A DNA stretch of 64,000 bases, from positions 2,480,001-2,544,000 of the forward strand of contig NZ_CP134771.1 of NCBI RefSeq assembly GCF_031880315.1, given 5' to 3'. The position numbers and the translations under genes were made by a program. A model generated the notes under the pieces. That model was not told where the DNA came from. It did not search any database and saw nothing but the letters and a program-made list of their open reading frames with translations. Numbering within the stretch: position 1 is the stretch's first letter; each line of letters starts with the position of its first letter. Positions 42,566-54,240 of this stretch are shown here, one piece after another. The DNA comes from Pseudomonas baltica (GTDB lineage: Bacteria > Pseudomonadota > Gammaproteobacteria > Pseudomonadales > Pseudomonadaceae).

Positions 42566-44008
42566 TCAGCCGCCGGTACCACCGACGGTGATCGCATCGA
42601 TCTTCAGCGTCGGCTGGCCAACGCCCACAGGCACTGACTGCCCGTCCTTCCCGCAAGTCCCCACGCCGCTGTCCAGCGACAGGTCGTTCCCGACCATCGA
42701 CACTTTGCTCATCGCCTCTGGCCCATTGCCGATCAGGGTCGCGCCCTTGACCGGGACGGTGATCTTGCCGTCCTCGATCAAGTAAGCCTCACTGGTGGAA
42801 AAGACGAACTTGCCGCTGGTGATGTCGACCTGACCGCCGCCGAGGTTGGCGCAGTAGATGCCCTTCTTCACCGAGGCGATGATTTCCGCCGGATCGCTTT
42901 CACCGGCCAGCATGTAGGTGTTGGTCATCCGCGGCATCGGCAGATGGGAGTAGGACTCGCGCCGGCCGTTGCCGGTGCGCGCCACGCCCATCAGCCGCGC
43001 ATTGAGCTTGTCCTGCATGTAGCCCTTGAGCACGCCGTTCTCGATCAGGGTGGTGCAGGAGGTCGGTGTGCCCTCGTCGTCGACACTGAGAGAGCCACGA
43101 CGGCCCGCCAACGTGCCATCATCGACGATGGTGCAGAGGCTGGAGGCGACCTTTTCGCCGATACGGCCGCTGTAGGCGGAGCTGCCCTTGCGGTTGAAGT
43201 CGCCTTCCAGGCCATGCCCGACAGCTTCGTGCAGCAGTACGCCGGACCAGCCCGAGCCCATCACTACCGGAAAGGTGCCTGCGGGCGCAGGAATCGCTTC
43301 GAGGTTGACCAGCGCCTGGCGCAGCGCCTCTCGGGCATAGCCCATGGCGCGGTCATCTTCGAGGAAATAGCGGTAGTCGGTCCGCCCGCCACCGCCATGC
43401 CCGCCGCGCTCGCGCCGGCCATTCTGCTCGACGATCACGCTGACATTGAAGCGCACCAGCGGCCGAATATCGGCTGCCAAACTACCGTCGGCGGCGGCCA
43501 CCAGAATGCGCTCCCAGACCCCGGCCATGCTCACCGTGACCTGCTGAATACGCGGATCGAGCAGGCGGGTGGCGGCATCGACGCGTTTGAGCAGGTCGAC
43601 CTTCTCGGCGCGGGTCAGCACTTCGAGCGGATTGCCTTCGCCGTAAAGCTGGGTGACATCATGGGAACTGAACGTCTGCACGCGGCCGTTCTGCCCGGCG
43701 CGGGAGATCGAGCGGGCGGCACGGGCGGCCTGCATCAGAGCGTCTTCGGTGATGGTATTGCTATAGGCGAAACCGGTTTTTTCCGCCGATTGGGCACGCA
43801 CGCCCACCCCTTGATCGAGGTTGAAGCTGCCTTCCTTGACGATACCGTCTTCCAACGCCCAGGATTCGGAGATCTGCCCTTGAAAATACAGGTCGGCGGC
43901 GTCAATGCCCGGACCCGCCAGCTCGCCCAGCACCGATTGCAGGCTGTCGAGGGTCAGGCCGCCGGGGGCCAGCAGTTGTTCGCTGACGGTGGATAACATC
44001 TCGCTCAT
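42566..44008 (-). CDS. tldD: Metalloprotease TldD
   Basis: 480 residues, U62 family. Zinc motif HEAVGH at residues 260-265 in [14 protein letters not shown], and the C-terminal conserved [19 protein letters not shown]. Active partner of PmbA. The ATG at 44008, five bases after GGAG, is preferred over a GTG two codons before. Two bases behind the nitrilase stop, so co-transcribed. Confidence 0.95.
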   Translation of the reverse strand: MSEMLSTVSEQLLAPGGLTLDSLQSVLGELAGPGIDAADLYFQGQISESWALEDGIVKEGSFNLDQGVGVRAQSAEKTGFAYSNTITEDALMQAARAARSISRAGQNGRVQTFSSHDVTQLYGEGNPLEVLTRAEKVDLLKRVDAATRLLDPRIQQVTVSMAGVWERILVAAADGSLAADIRPLVRFNVSVIVEQNGRRERGGHGGGGRTDYRYFLEDDRAMGYAREALRQALVNLEAIPAPAGTFPVVMGSGWSGVLLHEAVGHGLEGDFNRKGSSAYSGRIGEKVASSLCTIVDDGTLAGRRGSLSVDDEGTPTSCTTLIENGVLKGYMQDKLNARLMGVARTGNGRRESYSHLPMPRMTNTYMLAGESDPAEIIASVKKGIYCANLGGGQVDITSGKFVFSTSEAYLIEDGKITVPVKGATLIGNGPEAMSKVSMVGNDLSLDSGVGTCGKDGQSVPVGVGQPTLKIDAITVGGTGG

Positions 44009-44010
44009 AT

Positions 44011-44862
44011 TCACTCCGCGATGTGCGCAGGCCGCAAGGCGTCCCGCGAGAAAAAGCGCCGGTGACTGCTGACCGGCATGCGCGCCCGGATGGACGCTTG
44101 TTCGTTACTGTCGCGATCGGCCAGCAGTACGGCCTCGCCTGAATCCTGTTGTGTCAGCACACGCCCCCAGGGGTCGATGATCGCGGCATGCCCGTAAGTC
44201 TCTCGTGGGCCGGGGTGAATGCCGCCTTGCGCTGCCGCCAGCATATAACACTGGCTCTCGATGGCCCGTGCACGGATCAATATGTCCCAATGCGCCGCAC
44301 CCGTCACGGCCGTAAAGGCCGAGGGCGCGGTGATCAACTCGGCGCCGGCTTCACGCAACGCCGTGTACAACTCGGGGAAGCGCAGGTCGTAGCACACGCT
44401 CAAGCCCAACCGTCCTACCGGCGTATCCACCACCACGACTTGTTGACCATGAGCATAGTCATCCGACTCCCGATAGCGACCACGGGCATCGGCGACGTCC
44501 ACATCGAACAGGTGCAACTTGTCATAACGCGCGACGATTTCACCTTGATCGTCCACCAACAGCGAGCAGGCACGCACTTTGGCGTCGGGCTCGTCGGCCG
44601 GCGGCAGGGGAATTGTGCCGGCCACTATCCATAAGGTGAGGTCGCGGGCGGTCTGTTTCAACCATGGCAGGATCGGCCCTTCACCCTTGGCCTCGGCACG
44701 GCCGATGGCGGCGGCGTCCTTGCGGCCCATGGCGGCAAAGTTTTCTGGCAGCACTGCCAGCCGCGCACCGCGCTCGGCGGCCTGTTCGAGCAGTGCGCGA
44801 GCCTGCGCCAGGTTGGTGGCAACGTCAGGCTGGCTGACCATTTGAATGACGGCGAATGACAT
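44011..44862 (-). CDS. Nitrilase-superfamily amidohydrolase (Nit1/NitFhit type)
   Basis: 283 residues. Catalytic triad Glu40 (VLPENFA), Lys115 ([11 protein letters not shown]) and Cys157 ([12 protein letters not shown]). The Nit1 branch (YbeM-like) removes deaminated glutathione, a plausible but unproven job here. The start at 44862 ([20 protein letters not shown]) follows the family; the frame is open into yhdP. Between yhdP and tldD in one direction. Confidence 0.88.
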   Translation of the reverse strand: MSFAVIQMVSQPDVATNLAQARALLEQAAERGARLAVLPENFAAMGRKDAAAIGRAEAKGEGPILPWLKQTARDLTLWIVAGTIPLPPADEPDAKVRACSLLVDDQGEIVARYDKLHLFDVDVADARGRYRESDDYAHGQQVVVVDTPVGRLGLSVCYDLRFPELYTALREAGAELITAPSAFTAVTGAAHWDILIRARAIESQCYMLAAAQGGIHPGPRETYGHAAIIDPWGRVLTQQDSGEAVLLADRDSNEQASIRARMPVSSHRRFFSRDALRPAHIAE

Positions 44863-44905
44863 GAACCAGACTCCATAGTGCTGCGGCGCCACAAACCCTG
44901 TGGGA

Positions 44906-47900
44906 TTACTTTTTGAACGGCTTGAGAAAGGTAATCTTCGGTTCCTTCCAAGGCCCTTCGACACTGTATTGCACACTCGCGAACCGCGCGACGCGATCGC
45001 CCAGCAGTTTGTCCACCAGAAACAACGCACCACCGATGGCCGGCGCCCCGACGATCAATGCGGCAATCGGCAAGTTATTGGTGACCGGCAAGGTCACCGA
45101 CAGCTTGGCGTGCACCTGATCGGCCACCATGTCCAACGTCCCATCCAGTTCGAAGTTGCTCGACGGCCCGGTCATGGTGATCGGCACGCGCGTCACATAT
45201 ACGCCATTGCTCGCCGCCAGCACGCCCTTCACTCGATCATAGCTCAGGCCTTTCCCTAGCAGGTCGGAGAAATCCAGGCGCAGACGTCGGCCGATCGAGT
45301 TGAAGTTGAGCAAGCCGAACACCCGCAGCGCTTGCGCCCCGCCCTCGACCTCGACGAACTGGCCGCGATCCAGCGTGGCATCCAGGCTGCCGGAATAGCG
45401 CTTGGGCGAAATCCAGGCCGGCGAACCGGGCCAGCCGCCCTCTGCTTCAAGGCTGAAATCCTGGCTGGTGACCGTCGGCGCGAACTTCCAGGCCTTGAGC
45501 ACATCGGCCAGGTTCTTGCCCTCCAAATGCCCGCGGAACCAGCTGTTACTGGCCCCCGGACTGCCGTCCCATCCCAGCATGCCCTTGAGGTGCAGGCCTT
45601 TGAGGCCCAGATCGAGGTCATTGAACAGCACCCCGGTGGGGGTTGGCCGGACTTTCATCGACCAGGCGCCGATCAGGTCCTCGCCCTGATAGAGGCTGGC
45701 GATGCTGAGGTCTACCGCCGGAATCTTGCGCGGGTCAACACTGGCCAACGGGTCAGGCGTGTCTTCAGGCGGCGGCGCATCGGGTTTCGGCGTGGCCGCA
45801 GGCGGCAGGTGTACCGTCTGCAGATTGACCACGATCGGTTGCCCGCTGGCGTCCGGCAGCCGCGCGGAGCCAGTCACTTGCTGGCTGGCGACCGTGGCAT
45901 CCCAGGCCGCCGCTGAACGCTTGAGCGCGACCGTGGCTTGATCGAGCGTGACGCCGTAGCCGGTCAGTTTAGTGATCTGCAGATTCAGGCCGCTGAGCAG
46001 GGTGTTGCCCGGCGAGCTGGCCGACGCAGATGCGGCCGGAGGCGACGTGGCGGCCGCAGCAGGCGCAGCGGCTCCCGAGGAAGCCGCCGTAGCACCCTGG
46101 CCGGCATAACGCGCCACCACCGCTTGCCAAGGCGCCAGGTCGAGCTCCGCCAATTGGCCGCTGACCCGAATGCCTTTTTCGGCAGGCACCGTCGCCGGTC
46201 CGCCACCTACGGCCAATTCGCCGCGGCCTTGGGCCAGATCAGTGGCCGGAGCGGCATAGGCAAATTTCGCCAAGTCGGCATAGCCGCCCTCGAAACGTCG
46301 CTCATCGCCTTGCAGATTCATCGTGAAGCGGCTGGCGCGGGCATCGCCGGCGCCCTTGCCGAAAGGCGCGGGCAGATCGACCGCCAAGCCCTTGAGGTCG
46401 GAATCGATGGTCAGCCGACTGGCGGCGCCGCCCAGCGCCAATTGCAACTGATAGGGCAAATTGCCGGAGGCCGGCAGCGGCTGCTTGACGTTCAACCAGT
46501 CAGTGAGGGTCTTGAGGCCGATTTGGCCATTGACGTTGACCCGCGTCAGCGGGCTGCCCGGCCTGCCGTCAGCGATGATCTGCGCGGCGATCGGCTGGCC
46601 GAACGCCTGCCCGGTTACGCCCTGGCCGCTGAGGCCCTTGTCCAGATCGAAGCGAAAGGTGCCGTTCAACTGGCTGAGCTCCAGGGCCGGATTGGCGATT
46701 TTGAGCTGCCCCGCCTGGGTGCTGAAATCCACCACCACCTTAGGGTCCTGGCCCTTGACCAGTGGAATGTCCAGATCGACCTTGCCGTACAGCGGACCAT
46801 CGGCCTGCCAGCCGGCGAAGATCGGGCCCGTGCCGATCGGCGCTTGTTGCAGGATATGGATGCCATCTGCCAAGCCGCCATCGAAGGCGCCGTTGACGAA
46901 CAGATGGGCGTGCTCGGTCGCTGGGACATGAGGCACATGCACCACCACCTGGCTCAGCGCTGCTCCGAGCAATTGCCCTTTACTGGCCTCGACCCGCACG
47001 TCGCCATCCTGCACATAGACATTGCCATCCACGCCATCGAGCTGTGGCCAGCCGGGCTGGAATGCCAGGCTGGCATCGCGCACCTTGAAGAACAGGCTGA
47101 TACTGCGCGCGTGGTCCGGCGCCGCCTTGGCCAGCGAACCTTGATACTGGAAATAACCCTGATCGACCGTGCCCTTGAGAATCGCCGTGCTCAACCATTC
47201 AGTCACCTGCGGGCTGAGCGCCGTGGGCAGGTACTTGCTGGTATAGCGGCCGTCGCCCTCGGTCATGCCGACGCGCAGGTCCATGTACGGCTCGTGTTCG
47301 GGGGTCAGCGGGATGCGGATCAGGAAGTCACTGGCAATCTTGCCCTCGTCGCCCAATACCTTGATATAGGGCGCGACGAGGGTAAAGGTGTCAGGTGTGA
47401 GGGTCCAGGTCAGGTGCGCATTGGCGTGCTTGTAATACCAGGGTTTGGCGAAGATCGGCTCAAGGTGCAGCATGAAGTCGTCGGTATCGAGGCGCAGTTC
47501 CCCTTGACCGAGATCTCCGCTGATGCTGCCGCTGACGTTGCCGGCCGCCGGCGCGCCGTGGGTGGCACTGAACCCGACCTTGTCGAGATTGGCGGCGAAC
47601 GCCAGGCGCTGGTTGCCCTGGACCTGGGGTCGATAGTCGAGCACTACATTGCGTGCGGCACCGGTGACCTTGAGTGCATCGATGACCGCTGCGACCTTGT
47701 CCGGCCACGGCGCCAGCGCGTCGAGCACGGGCGTCACCGGCGTCAGATCGAGCCGATCGGCCTGCAGGTGCCAGCGCTCGTCCGGGGTACCGGCGCCGCT
47801 GCCTTGCAACTGCAAGCGCGACTCCCAGTGACGCTTGCCGAGGTTCAAGGCCAGCGAATCGACCGTGGCACTCAGGCCCTGATCGGAGCGCTGCACCCAG

Positions 47901-48802
47901 GCGTTGAGTGCCAGGTTGTCCAGCGCGATAGGGGTACGGCTGGCATACCCCGCCTTGATGCTGGGCGCGTTGAAGCGTACCGCCGCGCTCTGCAGCGCTC
48001 CTTGACGCCAATCCAGCCAGAACTCGCCGCCCGCCTTGAAGGTGCCCAGCTTCCACTGCTGCTGCAATGAAGGTGGCAACCACTTGGCCCAATCGCTTTG
48101 CGGCAGGCTCAGATACGCCTGTGCCTGGCTGTCGCGCCATTGCTGGGGATTCACGCGGGCCAGCACGTTGAGGGCCAACGGCTGGCCATCCGGCAACGTC
48201 AGGCGCAGATCCAGACGCTGGCGTGAAGCGCCGGTGCGCAGATTGACACCCACATAGGTGAGCGTCATCGGCGCATGATCGTTGGGCACCAGGGTCAGCT
48301 GGCTATCGAGAATCGAAATCTGCTCCAGTTGCTGCAAACGCTGAAGCATCTGCACCGGATCGCCAGCGGCGTTGTCACTGCCGGTGACAGGTGGCAGGCC
48401 CTTGAGCGCCCAGCGGCCATCGAGGCCTTGCGCGGCCGTCAGTTGCAGGCCACCGAGTTGCAGATGGGCAATGCGTACATCGCGGTGAGTCAGGCTTGCC
48501 CAAAGGTCGGGCACCACCCGCACGTCATCCAGGCGCAAGGCATTGCGGCCCTCCCCCAGCAACACGTCGTGGACCAGGATGACCGGCACCATACCGCTCC
48601 AGCGGCCCTCGAGGCTGCCGATCGACACAGGCATGCCCAGCGCCGCTGCGGCCTTGCTCTGGACTTCGTCACGATACTCGGCCACCAGCGGCGTCAACTG
48701 CCGCCCCAGGCTCACGTACAGCGCCATCAGCACCAGCAGCAAGGCCGCCAGCCCCAAGCCCCAGCGGGTCAGGGCGCCGAGGAAACGCGTCAGACGCCCC
48801 AT
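44906..48802 (-). CDS. yhdP: AsmA-like protein YhdP
   Basis: 1298 residues, the largest gene in the window. One N-terminal membrane helix (about 12-32) then a long repetitive beta-structure (DUF3971 region, EYRDEVQSKAAAALGMPVSI near the start; AsmA-type C-terminus with ASNGVYVTRVPITMTGPSSN). YhdP, TamB and YdbH are thought to form grooved bridges that move phospholipid to the outer membrane. A low-complexity Ala/Ser/Pro segment lies at about residues 905-940 (codes near 46010-46090). Confidence 0.93.
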   Translation of the reverse strand: MGRLTRFLGALTRWGLGLAALLLVLMALYVSLGRQLTPLVAEYRDEVQSKAAAALGMPVSIGSLEGRWSGMVPVILVHDVLLGEGRNALRLDDVRVVPDLWASLTHRDVRIAHLQLGGLQLTAAQGLDGRWALKGLPPVTGSDNAAGDPVQMLQRLQQLEQISILDSQLTLVPNDHAPMTLTYVGVNLRTGASRQRLDLRLTLPDGQPLALNVLARVNPQQWRDSQAQAYLSLPQSDWAKWLPPSLQQQWKLGTFKAGGEFWLDWRQGALQSAAVRFNAPSIKAGYASRTPIALDNLALNAWVQRSDQGLSATVDSLALNLGKRHWESRLQLQGSGAGTPDERWHLQADRLDLTPVTPVLDALAPWPDKVAAVIDALKVTGAARNVVLDYRPQVQGNQRLAFAANLDKVGFSATHGAPAAGNVSGSISGDLGQGELRLDTDDFMLHLEPIFAKPWYYKHANAHLTWTLTPDTFTLVAPYIKVLGDEGKIASDFLIRIPLTPEHEPYMDLRVGMTEGDGRYTSKYLPTALSPQVTEWLSTAILKGTVDQGYFQYQGSLAKAAPDHARSISLFFKVRDASLAFQPGWPQLDGVDGNVYVQDGDVRVEASKGQLLGAALSQVVVHVPHVPATEHAHLFVNGAFDGGLADGIHILQQAPIGTGPIFAGWQADGPLYGKVDLDIPLVKGQDPKVVVDFSTQAGQLKIANPALELSQLNGTFRFDLDKGLSGQGVTGQAFGQPIAAQIIADGRPGSPLTRVNVNGQIGLKTLTDWLNVKQPLPASGNLPYQLQLALGGAASRLTIDSDLKGLAVDLPAPFGKGAGDARASRFTMNLQGDERRFEGGYADLAKFAYAAPATDLAQGRGELAVGGGPATVPAEKGIRVSGQLAELDLAPWQAVVARYAGQGATAASSGAAAPAAAATSPPAASASASSPGNTLLSGLNLQITKLTGYGVTLDQATVALKRSAAAWDATVASQQVTGSARLPDASGQPIVVNLQTVHLPPAATPKPDAPPPEDTPDPLASVDPRKIPAVDLSIASLYQGEDLIGAWSMKVRPTPTGVLFNDLDLGLKGLHLKGMLGWDGSPGASNSWFRGHLEGKNLADVLKAWKFAPTVTSQDFSLEAEGGWPGSPAWISPKRYSGSLDATLDRGQFVEVEGGAQALRVFGLLNFNSIGRRLRLDFSDLLGKGLSYDRVKGVLAASNGVYVTRVPITMTGPSSNFELDGTLDMVADQVHAKLSVTLPVTNNLPIAALIVGAPAIGGALFLVDKLLGDRVARFASVQYSVEGPWKEPKITFLKPFKK

Positions 48803-48944
48803 GCAAGAAATTTCCCGGAAACAAAAAGATGAACATTGGCGCGCCGCAGTTCAAACCGGGCAACGCTTTGCAGACGGACACCGGGCTGCAGCGACTCGAC
48901 AGCCCGATCCCTCGTGACGACACCTACAGCGGTTTCACGCTGAT

Positions 48945-50402
48945 TCAGAGCAGCACCACGTCGTATTGTTCCTGTGAGTACAAAGTTTCTACCTGAAAGC
49001 GAATGGTGCGGCCGATGAACGCCTCGAGCTCCGCCACATTGCCAGACTCTTCATCCAGCAGGCGATCGACCACTTTTTGATTGGCCAGCACTCTATACCC
49101 AACCGCCTGATAGGCACGGGCTTCGCGCAGAATCTCCCGGAAAATTTCGTAGCAGACCGTTTCAGGAGTCTTCAGCTTGCCCCGCCCGGCGCAGCAGGAG
49201 CACGGCTCGCAGAGTATCTGCTCAAGGCTCTCTCGCGTGCGCTTGCGGGTCATCTGCACCAGGCCCAGCTCAGTGATGCCGATGATGTTGGTCTTGGCGT
49301 GATCGCGCTCCAGCTGTTTCCCCAGGGTGCGCAACACCTGACGCTGGTGTTCTTCGTCTTCCATGTCAATGAAGTCGATGATGATGATGCCGCCGATATT
49401 GCGCAGGCGCAGTTGCCGGGCAATGGCGGTGGCCGCCTCGAGGTTGGTCTTGAAGATGGTCTCTTCAAGGTTGCGGTGGCCGACGAAGGCGCCCGTGTTG
49501 ACGTCGATGGTGGTCATGGCCTCGGCCGGATCAACCACCAGGTAGCCGCCGGACTTGAGCAACACCTTGCGGTCGAGGGCGCGCTGGATTTCGTCTTCGA
49601 CACCGTACAGATCGAAAATCGGTCGCTCGCCCGGGTAGTGCTCCAGGCGATCGGCGATTTCCGGCATCAGCTCGGCAACGAACTGCGTGGTCTTCTGGAA
49701 GGTCTCGCGGGAATCGATGCGGATTTTTTCGATCTTCGGGCTGACCAGGTCGCGCAAGGTGCGCAGGGCCAGGCCGAGGTCTTCGTAGATTTCTGTCGGG
49801 GCACCGACGGTCTTGATCTGCGCGGCGATTTGATCCCACAACCGGCGCAGGTAGCGGATGTCCATGAGGATCTCTTCGGCGCGGGCGCCCTCGGCCGCCG
49901 TGCGCAGAATGAATCCGCCGTTCTCCTTGATGCCTTCCTGGGCAACGCAATCGCTGACCACCTGTTTAAGGCGCTCACGCTCGGCTTCGTCTTCGATTTT
50001 CAGCGAGATGCCCACGTGACTGGTCCGCGGCATGTACACCAGGTAGCGCGACGGAATCGATAGCTGGGTGGTCAGGCGCGCGCCCTTGGAGCCGATCGGG
50101 TCCTTGGTGACCTGCACCACCAGGCTCTGGCCTTCATGCACCAGGGCGCTGATGGTCTCGACCGCCGAGCCTTCACGCAAGGAGATCTCCGAAGCATGGA
50201 TGAACGCCGCGCGCTCCAGGCCGATATCGATGAAGGCCGCCTGCATGCCCGGCAATACCCGCACCACCTTGCCCTTGTAGATGTTGCCGACGATGCCGCG
50301 GCGCTGGGTGCGCTCGACGTGCACCTCTTGCAATACACCGTTTTCTACCACCGCCACGCGCGATTCCATTGGCGTGATATTGATCAGAATCTCTTCACTC
50401 AT
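48945..50402 (-). CDS. rng: Ribonuclease G
   Basis: 485 residues, RNase E/G family without the RNase E C-terminal scaffold. S1 domain near the N-terminus (VGNIYKGKVVRVLPGMQAAF), metal-binding DVNTGAFVG and IIIDFIDM, and Zn-link cysteines in CEPCSCCAGRG. Role: 5'-end-dependent endonuclease for 16S rRNA and mRNA decay. Downstream of mreBCD-maf, its conserved place. Confidence 0.96.
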   Translation of the reverse strand: MSEEILINITPMESRVAVVENGVLQEVHVERTQRRGIVGNIYKGKVVRVLPGMQAAFIDIGLERAAFIHASEISLREGSAVETISALVHEGQSLVVQVTKDPIGSKGARLTTQLSIPSRYLVYMPRTSHVGISLKIEDEAERERLKQVVSDCVAQEGIKENGGFILRTAAEGARAEEILMDIRYLRRLWDQIAAQIKTVGAPTEIYEDLGLALRTLRDLVSPKIEKIRIDSRETFQKTTQFVAELMPEIADRLEHYPGERPIFDLYGVEDEIQRALDRKVLLKSGGYLVVDPAEAMTTIDVNTGAFVGHRNLEETIFKTNLEAATAIARQLRLRNIGGIIIIDFIDMEDEEHQRQVLRTLGKQLERDHAKTNIIGITELGLVQMTRKRTRESLEQILCEPCSCCAGRGKLKTPETVCYEIFREILREARAYQAVGYRVLANQKVVDRLLDEESGNVAELEAFIGRTIRFQVETLYSQEQYDVVLL

Positions 50403-50488
50403 GGCGCGGTCCCGTGCGTTGTCGACATCGATTGCGAAGTCTTGTTATTGAGGACGACTGTCACACTGACGCACCAGTCGACGCAACT

Positions 50489-51073
50489 CTATTGCCAGCA
50501 GGGTACGCCGAAACGCCCCAGCAAGGCGGCGGTTTCACACAACGGCAGCCCGACGACGGCCGAATAGCTGCCTTGCAGGCTGGTGACGAACACCGCCCCC
50601 AGCCCTTGTATCGCGTAGCCACCCGCTTTGTCGACCGGTTCACCGCTGGCCCAGTAGGCCTGCGCCTCGGCCGGCTCGAAGACGCGAAAACGCACCTGGG
50701 CGCTGACGTTGACCACTTCACTGCGAGTGCCATCGAACAGCGCCACGGCGGTCAGCACCTGATGCTCGCGGCCGGACAGGCTGGCGAGCATGGCCAGGGC
50801 ATCGGCTCTATCCACAGGCTTGCCGAGGATGCGCGTGTCGACGATCACCGCGGTGTCGGCGCCTAGCACCACGCCCTGCCGAGCATCGGCGGGCACGCTG
50901 GCAAATCCTGCGATCGCCTTGCCCAGCGCCAGGCGAGCGACATAGTCGGCCGGCGCCTCGCCAGGCAGCGGGGTTTCATCGATGGCGGCGCTGAGGGGCA
51001 CGAAGGGCACGCCGATCTGGGTCAGCAGTTCGCGTCGCCGTGGAGAGCCGGAGGCCAGGTAGATCGGGTTCAT
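50489..51073 (-). CDS. maf: Maf-family nucleotide pyrophosphatase (YhdE type)
   Basis: 194 residues. [27 protein letters not shown] and [12 protein letters not shown] are the Maf signatures; the mreCD-maf-rng context indicates the dTTP/UTP-hydrolysing YhdE branch. The start at 51073 (MNPIYLASG) is the family start; an ATG seven codons upstream is less likely. Confidence 0.92.
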   Translation of the reverse strand: MNPIYLASGSPRRRELLTQIGVPFVPLSAAIDETPLPGEAPADYVARLALGKAIAGFASVPADARQGVVLGADTAVIVDTRILGKPVDRADALAMLASLSGREHQVLTAVALFDGTRSEVVNVSAQVRFRVFEPAEAQAYWASGEPVDKAGGYAIQGLGAVFVTSLQGSYSAVVGLPLCETAALLGRFGVPCWQ

Positions 51074-51122
51074 CGGACATCTCCCTGTCGGCATGGGCGC
51101 GCCGCGCGAGGACGCGCGCAGA

Positions 51123-51611
51123 TCAATTGATTTTGTAGCGACGGGTCAGGCCACTCAGGCCGAAACTCACCCACGGCCAGAGCAAGGCACTGACCAGCGC
51201 GGGCAGCAACAGGGCCAGGGTGGGCTGGCGATTGCCGGTCAGCGCGCTGAGCCACAGTTGCACCAACTGCGCCAGGCCGAACACCACGAGGATGATCAGG
51301 CTCTGCTGCCACATCGGAAAAGTGCGCATGCGCTGCTGCAACGACAGCACCAGAAAAGTGATGAGCGTCAGGATCAGAGCGTTCTGCCCCAGGTACGTGC
51401 CATACAGCACATCGATGCACAGGCCGAGCAGCCAGGCGGTGGTCATGCCGATCTTCTGCGGCAACTCCAGCGACCAGAACGCCATCAGCAGGGCCAGCCA
51501 CATCGGCCGCAAGACCTCCATGAACTGCGGCAGCGGCGAGATGGTCAGCAGCAACCCGACGAGAAAGGTGAACCACACGATCCACCCACGGCTTTTACGC
51601 GAACTGGGCAT
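51123..51611 (-). CDS. mreD: Rod-shape-determining protein MreD
   Basis: 162 residues, five or so membrane helices ([38 protein letters not shown]). Inner-membrane member of the elongasome with MreB, MreC, RodA and PBP2. The ATG overlaps the mreC stop. Confidence 0.93.
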   Translation of the reverse strand: MPSSRKSRGWIVWFTFLVGLLLTISPLPQFMEVLRPMWLALLMAFWSLELPQKIGMTTAWLLGLCIDVLYGTYLGQNALILTLITFLVLSLQQRMRTFPMWQQSLIILVVFGLAQLVQLWLSALTGNRQPTLALLLPALVSALLWPWVSFGLSGLTRRYKIN

Positions 51612-52834
51612 TATTCCCTCTCCTGCGCGGCGGGGGTGGCGCTGCGGGCAGGCGCAGCGTTGGGTGTAGCGCTGCGCGCGGGGGCGGTAGCGGGCGCTGC
51701 GGCATGTGGCACCGGGCTGGGGGCAGGCGCTGCCGGGCTGGCCGGCGAATTGCCTGAGTGCGTCGGTGCAGCTTCACCTGGCGCCCGAGTGTGGACAGGC
51801 GCAGCACTGTGAGTGGCAGGCACGACGTTTTTGACGATCGCCGCACCGACCAGATTACCGGCGGTCACCGGAGGTGCTGCGGCGGCCGCAGCCGCAGCGG
51901 CCGCCGCGGCCGCCGCAGCTGAATCTCGAACAGCGGCAATGCCCGGCGCTACCGGTTGCCCATCTGCTGCTTCCTGAGCCTGGGCCGCCTGCGCTGCGCG
52001 CTCTTCCGGCGAACGGTTGTCGGTAAATACCAACAGCACGTAACGGCTGCGGTTCATGGCCGCCGTCGGCACGGCACGGACAATAGCGAACGGTTGCCCG
52101 GAATCATGGATGACCTCCTTCACCGTCGCCACCGGATAGCCCGCCGGAAAGCGCTGTCCCAAGCCGGAACTCACCAGCAGGTCGCCTTCCTTGATGTCGG
52201 CGGTATCCGCTACGTGGCGCAGCTCCAGACGTTCCGGGTTGCCGGTGCCACTGGCGATGGCGCGCAAGCCGTTGCGATTGACCTGCACGGGAATACTGTG
52301 GGTGCTGTCGGTCAACAACAGCACCCGTGAGGTATAGGGCATCAACTCGACCACTTGCCCCATCAGGCCGCGGGCATCCAGTACCGGCTGCCCCAGCACC
52401 ACGCCATCGCGCTCACCCTTGTTGATCAGGATGCGATGGGTGAAGGGGTTGGGATCGATACCGATCAACTCAGCCACTTCGACCTTTTCGTTCACCAGCG
52501 TCGAGGAGTTGAGCAACTCGCGCAGCCGCACGTTCTGCTCGGTCAGGGCCGCGAGCTTTTGCAGGCGACCTTGCAGCAGCAGGGCTTCGGTCTTGAGTTT
52601 TTCGTTTTCGGCGATCAATTCGGTGCGGCTGCCAAACTGGCTGGCCACACCCTGCCACAGCCGGCCAGGCAGATCGGTGAGGGTGTAGGACTCCATCAAC
52701 ACCAGCGACATCTGGCTGCGCACGGGCTTGAGCAGCGTGAAGCGGGCATCGACCACCATCAGCGCGACCGATAACACGGCCAGCACCAGCAGGCGGACAC
52801 CCAGTGTGGGGCCCTTGGCGAAAAGCGGTTTAAT
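51611..52834 (-). CDS. mreC: Rod-shape-determining protein MreC, apparent ATT start
   Basis: 407 residues if started at the ATT at 52834. Membrane helix (about 12-32), coiled-coil (ELIAENEKLKTEALLLQGRL), then two beta-barrel domains. No ATG, GTG or TTG starts the N-terminus IKPLFAKGPTLGVRLLVLAV; GAGGAG lies six bases before ATT, the spacing of a real ribosome site. The first ordinary start, GTG at 52786, would cut into the membrane helix. The tail after about residue 290 is Ala/Pro-rich with 15 consecutive alanines (51875-51919). Role: periplasmic scaffold activating PBP2. Confidence 0.9.
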   Translation of the reverse strand: MKPLFAKGPTLGVRLLVLAVLSVALMVVDARFTLLKPVRSQMSLVLMESYTLTDLPGRLWQGVASQFGSRTELIAENEKLKTEALLLQGRLQKLAALTEQNVRLRELLNSSTLVNEKVEVAELIGIDPNPFTHRILINKGERDGVVLGQPVLDARGLMGQVVELMPYTSRVLLLTDSTHSIPVQVNRNGLRAIASGTGNPERLELRHVADTADIKEGDLLVSSGLGQRFPAGYPVATVKEVIHDSGQPFAIVRAVPTAAMNRSRYVLLVFTDNRSPEERAAQAAQAQEAADGQPVAPGIAAVRDSAAAAAAAAAAAAAAAPPVTAGNLVGAAIVKNVVPATHSAAPVHTRAPGEAAPTHSGNSPASPAAPAPSPVPHAAAPATAPARSATPNAAPARSATPAAQERE

Positions 52835-52903
52835 AAGCCGCTCCTCGCGGGGAGATGTTCGAAGAGTGATTCATGAGCAGACAAACCGACTGAAAAGCAG
52901 ATA

Positions 52904-52927
52904 AACAGAAAACGCCCGTGAGGGCGT
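52904..52927 (-). terminator. Terminator between mreB and mreC
   Basis: Minus-strand ACGCCC-TCAC-GGGCGT then TTTTCTGTTT. Would end the mreB transcript or attenuate mreCD. Confidence 0.7.
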
Positions 52928-52938
52928 CGACCCGACGC

Positions 52939-52969
52939 TTACAGGTAGCACCGCTGGCGCTGCCTGTAA
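52939..52969 (-). repeat. Inverted repeat downstream of mreB
   Basis: TTACAGGTAGC (52939-52949) and GCTGCCTGTAA (52959-52969), 11-bp arms with one wobble. It has no T-run, so perhaps it protects the mreB mRNA end. Confidence 0.6.
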
Positions 52970-52998
52970 ACCGGGCACCTTGAAACCGACTGGCCAGC

Positions 52999-54048
<1,050 letters not shown>

Positions 54049-54240
54049 CTAGGCAACGCGTGGGTAAAAAAGTGCGGCAAACTCTAACAACGACGGGGAT
54101 TTTGGGCAAGGCGCCAATATGTTAAATTGGCTGTTTTTCCGGACACGCCACCACACAATCGCGCCATATGACCGTAAAATCGCAATTGTGTTCCCTGACA
54201 GGCGGAATGTATCCGTTTTGTTTTCCACTGGAGACTCCCC

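Noticed and set aside
45938..48070. 710-codon open frame opposite yhdP
   Set aside because: Arg/Gln/Ala-rich, no motif, no ribosome site; codon-position GC explains the lack of stops.
52830..52874. 14-codon leader frame ending on the mreC ATT
   Set aside because: Overlap is suggestive but no Shine-Dalgarno is present; kept as an observation under the mreB-mreC gap, not as a gene.
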